From assembly GCF_000001735.4 (NCBI RefSeq), contig NC_003075.7, positions 807,001-871,000 on the forward strand: a DNA stretch of 64,000 nt, written 5' to 3'. A model generated the notes under the pieces. That model was not told the origin of the DNA, searched no databases, and saw only the letters and a program-made list of their open reading frames with translations. Position 1 is the first letter of the stretch, and each line of letters begins with the position of its first letter. A program made the position numbers and the translations under genes. The stretch comes from Arabidopsis thaliana (taxonomy: Eukaryota > Streptophyta > Magnoliopsida > Brassicales > Brassicaceae). Of this stretch, positions 55,756-64,000 are shown one piece after another.

Positions 55756-56350
55756 AAGAAGAATAGGTTTGTGAATAAGAAAAAGATTGTGAATTGAAAT
55801 GAAGAACATCAATTATATATAGGATCAGAACCAAAAAAAGAGAACAACAACTTGTGATCGAATATACATGACCATACAAAGCTAAAATAAGACAACTTGT
55901 GGTCCAAATACAAAGTTAAATAAAAGACAAGGTGTGTAAGAAAATACAAAGCTAAAAAGATACATGTGGTGGAAACATACAAAGCTAAAAAAAAGACAAC
56001 AAAGCAAACGAATCATATGTCTCTTTTGGCATCAAGTGGAACATGAGTTGCAAGTTACGTGTCTTTGTCTATCTTTGTCTCCAACCGGTGATGATAAACT
56101 GCAAAAGTTAACAACAAAGTCTTGTGACATATAAGGCCAAATATGACTTGTGACATAAGATAATAGACAAAACAATATCATAAGAAGCATTAAAGCAATA
56201 TCATACATAACATTAAGACAATATCATACATAAGCAAAGTGATTTGCAATAAAAACAGACAAAGCAAATTAAACATGCCATTGTTGTGACATTGAAACAA
56301 ATCTTAGAAGTACTTAGAAAGAAATTAAACATTTTAAAGAGGTTCGGTAC

Positions 56351-57259
56351 TTATGAAAACAACTCCTCAATTAGCTTCTTCTTAAGAACCAAGTCACACT
56401 CTGAAAGAGGTTCGGTTCTTGAAAGAAGACTTTCAAGCATTTGGTTTTTGCTTTGCTTATCCTTACGATCCCAATCTCTTTCCTTAAGATCCCACAAAGA
56501 AGTCAAGTGTTCAACTGAATTCACTTCTTCTCCTTTAACTGTTGGTGTCTTCTTAGCTTTTGCTTTCGCAGCCTTCACACCCGGAGGCCGACGCATTACA
56601 TCATCATCTTCAAGATCAATAGGTTGTGAACTTGCAGCTTGAGTACCAACTCGAACCTTCCTTCTTTTCGCAATTCCTTTCCCTTTAGGAGCATTAGATA
56701 TTAACCACTTTTGGTCATGTCGCAGCAGCCTCCATGCATGATCTAGACTGAACTTCTTTTTCATATCATTTTCAAAGAGCTCATTTGCAAAGAGCATGAC
56801 ATCATTCTCGGTTTGCCCACTTGCTTTTTGGTTTGTGGTTGTGGCATAACAGCCCACAAACTTCATGACTAGCTCATTCATCTTTGCCCATCTTTGCTTA
56901 CATTGAGCCGACGCCCTCTTTGGAACACCGTCAAGGTCTGGATTTGCTGCAACATAAGAAGCAATCCTCTTCCAAAAAGCTGGAGCTTTTTGCTCATTTC
57001 CGACCACGGGGTCTTTGCTAGTGTTTAACCAGGCACTAATGAGTACTATATCCTCTTTAGCTGCCCATTTCTTTCTTGCAATGGCCACCCTAGAAGCATA
57101 ACGTTCCTCATGACTTTCTTGACAACGTTGAGTTCCAAAAACGGGAATTTCTGAGGATCCAACCTCATATTGATTGGTCTCATTGTTGTGGCTTTCTTGT
57201 TGACTGTGCAACAAGTCCATAAAACCGGAAGCTTGAGAAAATGGATTGTAAGAATCCAT
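56351..57259 (-). CDS. PIF/Harbinger ORF1, Myb-like DNA-binding protein
   Basis: Open frame of 302 aa from MDSYNPFSQASGFMDLL (an in-frame ATG two codons earlier also exists). Residues about 60-150 form a Myb/trihelix-like domain: KWAAKEDIVLISAWLNTSKD, FWKRIASYVAANPD and SAQCKQRWAKMNELVMKFVG. The C-terminal part has a basic stretch (KGKGIAKRRKVRVG) and the NAM-associated C-terminal helix pattern. In this transposon family ORF1 binds DNA and helps the transposase enter the nucleus. The frame is intact although its partner ORF2 is broken. From memory a gene is annotated here (At4g01980). Confidence 0.88.
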   Translation of the reverse strand: MDSYNPFSQASGFMDLLHSQQESHNNETNQYEVGSSEIPVFGTQRCQESHEERYASRVAIARKKWAAKEDIVLISAWLNTSKDPVVGNEQKAPAFWKRIASYVAANPDLDGVPKRASAQCKQRWAKMNELVMKFVGCYATTTNQKASGQTENDVMLFANELFENDMKKKFSLDHAWRLLRHDQKWLISNAPKGKGIAKRRKVRVGTQAASSQPIDLEDDDVMRRPPGVKAAKAKAKKTPTVKGEEVNSVEHLTSLWDLKERDWDRKDKQSKNQMLESLLSRTEPLSECDLVLKKKLIEELFS

Positions 57260-57520
57260 TTTCAAGTTGCTTTGGATGTTTAGAGTAGAAAGAAGGGTAG
57301 CTATGTGTTTAAAGAAGAGAAAAGTTAACTGAGAAGCTATGTGTTTAAGGAATAGAATGGTTTAAGTTAGTAACTTTGGATGTTTGGGTTATATATAAAC
57401 TGCTTCGACATTAATAATTTCAGTTAAGGCAAAAAGATTTTTAAAAGCAAAAGTTATGGTTATTAGTCGTAATCAACTTCAAGCACACTATTATGGTTAT
57501 TAGTTGAAATCAACTTCAAG

Positions 57521-57840
57521 CAAACATTTATCACTGTCTAAAGCTCACATTTATCACTATCAAAAGCTTTATCATTTGTCAAAAACCATTTATCACAGTG
57601 AAAACCTATGTAACGTCTATCCACCAAAAAATAACAATCAATGCTATATAACAATTAATCAAGTACATATTTACTTTCAATCAAACATTTATCACTGTCT
57701 AAAGCTCACATTTATCACTATCAAAAGCTTTATCATTTCTCAAAAACCATTTATCACAGTGAAAAGCTATGTAACGTCTATCCACCAAAAAAATAACAAT
57801 CAATGCTATATAACAATCAATCAAGTACATATTTACCTTC
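57521..57840. repeat. 161-bp tandem duplication
   Basis: Two copies start at 57521 and 57682, sharing CATTTATCACTGTCTAAAGC and GCTATGTAACGTCTATCCACC (one base differs in copy 1: ACCTATG). It lies in the 5' part of the Harbinger element, upstream of ORF1. Near-identity points to a recent event. Confidence 0.88.
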
Positions 57841-58795
57841 ATTGAAGTGCATAGACGAATTCCTTTACAGTTTCTCCTTAACTCACAACCACTTGCTTAT
57901 CCGCCATTAACACTCACCAAAAGCATAGAGAAAAAAAACAACAATTAGCATTTACAGTTAACTTTCCAATTTGATTCAATCACAGAAACAGATATTAAAC
58001 AACAAAGTTTACATTTACTAAACCCAATCAATCACATCTACATATACATTAAAAAGAAAATCAAACTATCGAACGATCTATTACCATACAAATCTATACA
58101 ACATGTCTCCAAAACGATCTATGACCATACAAAACTATAGAAAATGCTTCAAGATATATCAAAAAATACCCTAATCTTGCTACAAACGAAGAACCCTAAT
58201 TTTTAAAAACAGAACCCTAAATTTTCTTCAATTCCAAAACCCTAATTTTTTTGATTAAACCACCAAATACAACATCTAATCACGTAATAAAGATTAGAAT
58301 TGATTCATACCTAATTTGGGGAAGGCGTCGGCGATAACTCTCCGAATCCAATTTGCTATTTTTCGATTTAAGCAAACTTCCGCCGATGTGAACATCGTTT
58401 GTTGCCTTGATGAATCCATCGTTGAAAGTCTCAGATAACATAGCGAAATACAAACAATCACCGGCGTTAATTGTTCTGGTTTTTCAAAGATTGAGCAATT
58501 TTTCTTTTGTCAATGTCGCGAAGAGAAAGATAAGGAGAGAGAGAAAAGAATTTGTTCGGGCAAAACAAAGGAAATGAAATCAATCATTTTTATTTTTTCT
58601 TTTGTTTAAAGAAGATAACCAATGAATGTATGCCACGTGTTCGCCTCTCTCATTCCCTCATAAACTCTCTCCATAGAAACGTTTCTCTAGTTTTTCTTTC
58701 AGTTTGATTAAATTTTAATCAAAATAATCGAAATTTGAATTAAATTTTAAACATTTTAATCGAAATTTCAACATAACCCAGCGTTGGAAATGACC

Positions 58796-59386
58796 TTAGT
58801 CTTTAGGGTGTCTTTACCAATGATGTTTTGAAATGTAGTTTGGCCATCCCAAATATTGAACATGAGAGTTCTTGAGTATTGTTATAAATTTATATCTGAT
58901 GAAAGAAATGAAGAAAACAATTGTTTTTCCCTCCTACGTTATTTTACATTTTGATAGTATTTAACTAATATAAGAAATTTAAGATTTAATTACATTATCA
59001 TGTAAAAAGCAAGTAATTTGTCGGAATCCATTAAAAATCTGTTGGTTATTTTGTTGACGAAAATTACCCACAACCAATCCTCTGCTATTTGCGATCGAAT
59101 TAGTGATGGTTACCTCATTTCTTGAAACATGAGAAATAATTAAAAAGCAAGGAAAATGGACATCAATATATTGTCATTGATTTGAAGTATATTTTTTTCA
59201 TCATTAGTTATATCAATCTCTCTTTTACTGTTTATCAATCTATGGAAATAGTTTTATTCATTATTATATACTAGTACAAGGAAAATATGATAAAAGTTAT
59301 AGCAACGAGTGTGCATGCAAGTCACTATAAAGAGGCAACGTGCATGGAGCACTAAATTGTTAACAGTACACACTGCCGTTTTATAT
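58796..59386. other. Intergenic interval right of the Harbinger element
   Basis: AT-rich, no gene seen. The right end is the 3' flank of the glycine-rich protein gene. Confidence 0.45.
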
Positions 59387-61126
59387 TTAGCGTCGTCGGT
59401 TTCCCACGCCACCGCCACCAGCAGCTCCTCCTCCTGTACTACCCCCGGCTCCAACTCCTACACCAACATTTGCTCCGCCTCCAACACCCCCACCAGCTCC
59501 TCCTCCGGCTCCTGCTCCGCCACTAGCTCCACCACTACCACGTCCCGCTCCACCAACACCTCCGCCAACTGCACCACCAACGGCTCCTCTAACACCACCA
59601 CCAACACCTCCGCCGACTCCACCTCCTACACCACCCCCAGCACCGCCTCCTATACCCCCTCCTCCACCAACTCCTACACCTCCTCCCGCTCCAACACTAC
59701 CACCAGTTCCGCCACCAGCTCCACCACTACCACGTCCCCCTCCACCAACACTGCCGCCTCCACCTCCTCCAACAGCGCCACCAACGGCTCCTCCAACAGC
59801 ACCACCCACACCTCCGCCGACTCCACCTCCTACACCACCACCAACACCGCCTCCCGCTCCAACACTACCACCAGCTCCCCCAGCGCCTCCAACTCCGCCA
59901 CTAGCTCCACCACTAGCTCCACCACTAGCTCCACCACTAGCTCCGCCACTAGCTCCACCACTAGCTCCGCCACTACCACGTCCTCCTCCACCAACACTGC
60001 CGCCTCCACCTCCGCCAACAGCGCCACCAACGGCTCCTCCAACAGCACCACCCACACCTCCGCCGACTCCACCTCCTACACCACCACCAACACCGCCTCC
60101 TACACCTCCTCCCGCTCCAACACTACCGCCAGCTCCGCCACTAGCTCCACCACTAGCTCCGCCACTAGCTCCACCACTACCACGTCCCCCTCCACCAACA
60201 CTGCCGCCTCCACCTCCTCCAACAGCGCCACCAACTGCTCCTCCAACAGCACCACCCACACTTCCGCCGACTCCACCTCCTACACCACCACCAACACCGC
60301 CTCCTAAACCTCCTCCCGCTCCAACATTACCGCCAGCTCCGCCACTGGCTCCAACTCCACCACTACCACGTCCCCCTCCACCAACACTACCACCTCCACT
60401 TCCACCAGCTCCTCCTCCAACGCCAACACCACCACTAGCTCCGCCACTACCACGTCCTCCGGCACCAACAGTGCCACCACCACCACTAGCTCCGCCACTA
60501 CCACGTCCTCCGGCACCAACAGTGCCACCACCACCACTACCAATTCCTCCTCCGGCTCCTACGCTTCCACCAGCTCCTCCTCCGGCTCCTACACCACCAC
60601 CAACTCCTCCTCCAGCTCCACCACCACTTTTACCGCCACGGCCTTTTCCACCTCCACCAACTCCTCCTGATGCACCACCTCCAATGGCACCGCCTGCCCC
60701 ACCACCAATTCCTCCCCCGGCTCCTACGCTTCCACCAGCTCCTCCTCCGGCTCCTACACCACCACCAACTCCTCCTCCAGCTCCGCCACCACCTTTACGG
60801 CCACGGCCTTTTCCACCTCCACCAGCTCCTCCTGATGCACCACCTCCAATGGCACCGCCTGCTCCACCACCAACTCCTCCCCCAGCTCCAACACCACCAC
60901 TACCGCCTATACCTCCTCCTCCACCTCCTCCACCTCCGACTCCAATGCCACCGCTAGCACCACCTCCGGCACCTGCACCAACACCAACACTTCCTCTTCC
61001 ATGTTTATGACGTCGGCTTCTGGCAATATCATGACCAGTACCTGACAATTTTCCCAAGACTTGCGTCGACAACAACAACACCACCACACACGCCACTACC
61101 CAACCCCTTCTCACGAATTTTCCCAT
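59387..61126 (-). CDS. Secreted glycine-rich protein
   Basis: Intronless gene of 579 aa. Residues 1-25 are a signal peptide (GWVVACVVVLLLSTQVLG). A short basic stretch follows (SRRHKHGRG), then more than 500 residues of Gly-rich repeats of the GGGVGGGVGG, GGASGGASGG and GRGSGG types. No RNA-binding motif is present, so it belongs to the structural, wall-associated class of plant GRPs. DNA repeats at about 59776, 60016 and 60226 show growth by repeat expansion. A TATA box lies at 61264-61271 (minus TATAAATA), about 140 bp upstream of the ATG. Function in wall strength is the family view, not shown here. From memory this is At4g01985. Confidence 0.9.
   Translation of the reverse strand: MGKFVRRGWVVACVVVLLLSTQVLGKLSGTGHDIARSRRHKHGRGSVGVGAGAGGGASGGIGVGGGGGGGGGIGGSGGVGAGGGVGGGAGGAIGGGASGGAGGGGKGRGRKGGGGAGGGVGGGVGAGGGAGGSVGAGGGIGGGAGGAIGGGASGGVGGGGKGRGGKSGGGAGGGVGGGVGAGGGAGGSVGAGGGIGSGGGGTVGAGGRGSGGASGGGGTVGAGGRGSGGASGGVGVGGGAGGSGGGSVGGGGRGSGGVGASGGAGGNVGAGGGLGGGVGGGVGGGVGGSVGGAVGGAVGGAVGGGGGGSVGGGGRGSGGASGGASGGASGGAGGSVGAGGGVGGGVGGGVGGGVGGGVGGAVGGAVGGAVGGGGGGSVGGGGRGSGGASGGASGGASGGASGGASGGASGGVGGAGGAGGSVGAGGGVGGGVGGGVGGGVGGAVGGAVGGAVGGGGGGSVGGGGRGSGGAGGGTGGSVGAGGGVGVGGGGGIGGGAGGGVGGGVGGGVGGGVRGAVGGAVGGGVGGAGRGSGGASGGAGAGGGAGGGVGGGANVGVGVGAGGSTGGGAAGGGGVGNRRR
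59776..60310. repeat. Higher-order minisatellite in the glycine-rich gene
   Basis: A block CAACAGCGCCACCAAC followed by GCTCCTCCAACAGCACCACC and CTCCGCCGACTCCACCTCC recurs at about 59776, 60016 and 60226. The spacer between blocks varies in the number of CCACTAGCTCCG/CCACTAGCTCCA 12-mers. Unequal exchange within the coding region is the likely cause. Confidence 0.85.
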
Positions 61127-61263
61127 ATTTACTCTTATTCTGATCTCTTTCTTTCTTTAAAATACACACACAAGCTCACTCAGACAAATAGATAGATTCC
61201 CAAACAATGTAAGCTCGATCAGTACTAGCTATTAGTTGATTACGTTACCTTGGCAAGAAACCC

Positions 61264-61271
61264 TATTTATA
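61264..61271 (-). promoter_or_regulatory. TATA box of the glycine-rich protein gene
   Basis: Minus TATAAATA in GGCTATAAATAGGG, placing the transcript start near 61235 and giving a leader of about 110 nt. Confidence 0.75.
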
Positions 61272-61424
61272 GCCAAAACCAATCAACAGGCACACACATA
61301 CGTGTCCTCTACTCACAGGTTCCTGAAAAAGATGAAAGCCCACTCAAGAATCTTAAATCTCGAAGACGCGTCCAGACTCCTTGGTCGACATGAATACGTA
61401 ACATTAGTCTTCTCTAAGCACTAA

Positions 61425-62263
61425 GAAATTTGCTAAAGCTGATAATAATGATCACTTATAAGAAAACTCATGCACTCTTACTATATTCATAATTCATGTA
61501 ATAGTTGTTTTGCTTAGTGGAATATAATACGTGCCTCTTTTCATCTCTCGCCATACGCACTTTCATAAAGCATTGTGCTATTTTTAGTGCCGTTTTTTGG
61601 ATATTTATCTTTCGCAAAGGTCAAAAGGATTTTACTTACTAATCACAAACGCGTGGCACGCAAGGTTCTCACATTACAATTAAACTGCGTTTTTAAGACG
61701 TAAGTTTTCATAATGAAATATATTTAAGACGAAATTATTAAATTTACCAGAGTTTAATAAATTATTGACATACGAAGTCACCAAGATTATCTAAAAATTT
61801 ATAAAGATAAGTTGGAAAATATACACTTTTTCTACAAATAATTTGTAAAGTATATAGTTTTTTTAGAATTATGAGAAATAAACACTTTTCTCTTTCCTCT
61901 CTAATATAACTTTTTGTCTAATAGAGATTTTAGTAAATGACTTATATAACATTTTGTTATTTTGTTATTTAGTAAGATAAAGACAAAACTCAAGTCAAAT
62001 CCTACTTTTTATTTTTACTTAAATATTTTTACTTTATTTGATGATATTTCTTTATAAAAATTTATCACATAATCATATTAGTTTTTAAAATTTTTATGTG
62101 AATTTAAGAAGTCTAATTTTGCTATTTCAAAAATATGTAGCAATTTTTATTTAAACTCAGCCGACGATGTACGTGATATTGTTAAAATTGGTCTACTAAT
62201 GGTAACAATAACGTAAAAATTAATATAATTACTGATGTAGAAAATGATACACTGAGTATAACA
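61425..62263. other. AT-rich interval
   Basis: No gene or repeat family recognised; several AT-only stretches. Confidence 0.45.
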
Positions 62264-62720
62264 GTGTACAAAATGATGTCCATAGATGATGAAAAATATG
62301 GTGTACATAATCGTACACCTTTAAAAATCTATGAGACAGTGTACTAACATTGGTGTACGAGATGATGTACACCACTAATTGAAATAATGATTTATACATT
62401 CTCTATAAGTGTACACCAAGTTTTGTACACTTTGTCTACCAATCTTGTATGTTATCATTTAAAAGTTGTATATATCATTCTATCCACCAATCGTCATTAT
62501 AGTTTCAATCATTTTGTACACCATTAAGAGTAACTTAATTATGTACACCATCATGTACACCATTATATTGAATAATAATATTTGGTTTATACTATCATTA
62601 TGTTTGTAAAATATTAAAAATAATATTACTTATATTAATAAGTATAAGAGAAGTCGGTGATGATTTATGAAATATCGGTGTACACACTTGTACACCAACG
62701 AATAATGGTTAGTGTACAAA
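62264..62720. repeat. Cluster of GTGTAC/GTACAC palindromic motifs
   Basis: About 14 copies of TGTAC or GTACA with flanking G/C (GTGTACA or TGTACACC) occur in both orientations within 460 bp, for example at 62264, 62301, 62312, 62353 and 62712. The rest of the sequence is AT-rich and not a simple tandem repeat. There is no open frame. Function unknown. Confidence 0.7.
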
Positions 62721-63597
62721 ACGATGTTTTAAATGTTTGTGCATTATAATGATGACAGATAAATAGTGTAAAAGTCAATGTAATTTTTTAGAAAAAAGAA
62801 TATTTCTTTTTTTTTAAGTATTTAAGAATACTAAAATAAAAAAATAAAAAGATAAAGACAAACAAAATAAAGTAAAAATGGTTCCTCGTATAATTTTTAT
62901 TCTCTCTCAAGATAAAAGGTATTTTACTATTTGATATGTATTTTGTCTTTTAGTCTATTAGACAAATTTTCTATCTCACAAAAAGCAAAAAAGTGTCTAT
63001 CTCTCTAATTTTAAAAAAAAAATTACCTACTTTACAAATTATTTTTGAAAAAGTGTCTACTTTGCCAATAAACCCCTAATTATCTAAAACAAAAAAAAAG
63101 TTTTGGGATTAGTTTAAGACGAAGAAAACGATATTTCTTTAGTTATAGTTTTTTTTTTCTTAGATGGATTTCATCATATGTTTGGGACAAGAAATTACGT
63201 TGCAATTTTTCATAACAGATTTATTTGAATGAATGTGTAGCAAATTTGAGATATTTGGGCTTGCGATGGATTTTGTTTCAAAATAATAGATTTTTGGTAG
63301 TAGCCATACTTCGGAAATGTAACAAGTTTTTCTCTTAATTAAAATTCGATTATTACAAGGGGGTTTATTCCCCCTTTGGGACGGAAATGCATTTTTTAGA
63401 TAACAATGGACTAAAGGCTGGCTCTAGAGGCAATCAGTTGCTCCATTTCCACAAATTTTTGCAAAATTCTTCTGCTTCATCTACGTCTTTAGCTTCTCAA
63501 AGTGAATAAATTAGCTCTGAGCTCCAAGTCCAATCGATTTCCTTCTTGTTATGCCTGGAAAAGACAGTTTAAACTTGATAAGATAGGTTGCATTGCT
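62721..63597. other. AT-rich interval, low complexity
   Basis: No gene supported; homopolymer A/T runs are frequent. Confidence 0.45.
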
Positions 63598-63698
63598 AAC
63601 TTGATAAGCCTGGCCTTCTGCAGCAAGTCCCAAACTCGCTGAACCGCGGTAGCATCAGATAGTTCAGCATATGAGCTATTGAGAAAACCATAGCAATC
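63598..63698 (-). pseudogene. Possible PPR/TPR-like coding fragment
   Basis: Minus-strand translation gives YGFLNSSYAELSDATAVQR followed by VWDLLQKARLIK, resembling one helical repeat of a P-class pentatricopeptide protein (pattern Y-x-L-x2-Y-A-x-L, then a VWxLLKK helix). The frame ends soon after. From memory a PPR gene (At4g01990) lies near here, so this could be a broken copy or an outlying part of it. Short, so weak. Confidence 0.35.
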
Positions 63699-63747
63699 AG
63701 ATTTGGAAAACAACGGCGTGTACTTTTTAATGTAGTAAACCGTATGT

Positions 63748-63842
63748 TATTATTGGGCCGACTTCATGTGTTAACCTTATTCGGGCCTTGGAAACCTTGG
63801 GCCAACGTCATGTGTTAACCTAGTTCGGGCCTTGAGAATCTT
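63748..63842. repeat. 47-bp tandem repeat, two copies
   Basis: Two neighbouring units share TTGGGCC, CATGTGTTAACCT and TTCGGGCCTTG, at about 63750 and 63797. Confidence 0.8.
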
Positions 63843-64000
63843 GATTTCAACTCTATTAATTGTTAAAGATAGATGTTCTTGATTCCAACATTATCATGGA
63901 GTTTATATTGCCGAATTCATGATGAGCCTTCTTTTGATTTGAGTCCCCCCAAACTCAGATAAACGTCAGTAACATTTGAGATTCCAGCATATGAGCGAGC

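Larger units (their letters stand above)
54009..58795 (-). mobile_element. PIF/Harbinger DNA transposon (ORF1 plus ORF2)
   Basis: Carries the two-gene plan of plant PIF/Harbinger elements: Myb-like ORF1 (56351-57259) upstream of DDE transposase ORF2 (54172-55475), both minus strand. Likely ends are CTCCAATGGTAGGTT at 54009 and, in reverse complement, TTCCAACGCTGGGTT near 58780, matching at 11 of 15 positions. The usual 3-bp target duplication is not clean. The limits are therefore approximate. ORF1 is intact and ORF2 broken, so the element could not move by itself. Confidence 0.75.

Noticed and set aside
55412-55879. 155-codon minus frame with a 23-residue repeat
   Set aside because: It comes from the 69-bp tandem repeat in the transposase leader and runs out of frame into ORF2.
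59309-60307. 332-codon Ser/Thr-rich frame on the plus strand
   Set aside because: It is the antisense shadow of the glycine-rich repeats; GGN codons read backwards give Ser/Thr/Pro frames. The minus frame has a signal peptide and TATA box.
60471-61010. 179-codon Pro-rich frame on the plus strand, extensin-like at first sight
   Set aside because: Same shadow effect of the Gly-rich gene; no signal peptide and no Ser-Pro4 pattern.
1-64000. CRISPR arrays, bacterial operons, phage-like or organelle-derived blocks
   Set aside because: None seen; the window is plant nuclear DNA throughout.

Overview
The window is plant nuclear DNA. It is AT-rich, with GT-AG introns, a plant-type U2 snRNA gene carrying the upstream element RTCCCACAT, a plant tRNA-Phe gene, and proteins I recognise as Arabidopsis thaliana (GLB1/PII, NFU1, GPAT3, raffinose/stachyose synthase 4). 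Gene order matches what I remember of the top of A. thaliana chromosome 4, about At4g01860 to At4g01990. That placement is from memory, not from a search.

Region 1 (1-16.3 kb) is ordinary gene space: the 5' end of a WDR6/TRM734-like WD40 gene, a tRNA-Phe gene, a stress-type TolB-like propeller gene, a TRM13 tRNA methyltransferase, a polyketide-cyclase/START-like protein with one GC-AG intron, a U2 snRNA gene, a GH28 polygalacturonase, a LINE scrap, a NIMIN-like protein, a small DUF952 protein, and the plastid PII protein GLB1.

Region 2 (16.3-35.3 kb) is a recent tandem array. Its unit is a minus-strand, intronless DC1 (Cys/His-rich C1) gene head-to-head with a plus-strand INSIG-like membrane protein gene. 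I see three intact DC1 genes (651, 658 and 652 aa), one broken DC1 gene, two DC1 3'-end scraps, one intact and one broken INSIG-like gene, and a copied GLB1 3' end that lacks its last exon. Paralogous flanks serve as empty sites and date several insertions: a Helitron-like element (16509-17052), a TA-flanked MITE (28969-29212) and a solo LTR with a 5-bp target duplication (31143-31499).

Region 3 (35.2-50 kb) holds NFU1 (tail-to-tail with the INSIG-like gene, 36 bp between stops), GPAT3, a 4.4-kb AT-rich gap, a single-pass membrane protein gene, and the raffinose/stachyose synthase STS, which has a 72-nt in-frame intron.

Region 4 (51-59 kb) is a transposon nest: a shrunken GRF-zinc-finger-like gene, the 3' half of a MULE transposase, and a PIF/Harbinger element with an intact Myb-like ORF1 and a broken DDE transposase. 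Region 5 (59.3-64 kb) has a secreted glycine-rich protein built from minisatellite repeats, an AT-rich gap with a dense cluster of GTGTAC palindromes, and a possible PPR fragment at the edge.

I see no wholly new system. The most informative parts are the DC1/INSIG birth-and-death array, which carries its own internal controls, and the INSIG-like plant gene.
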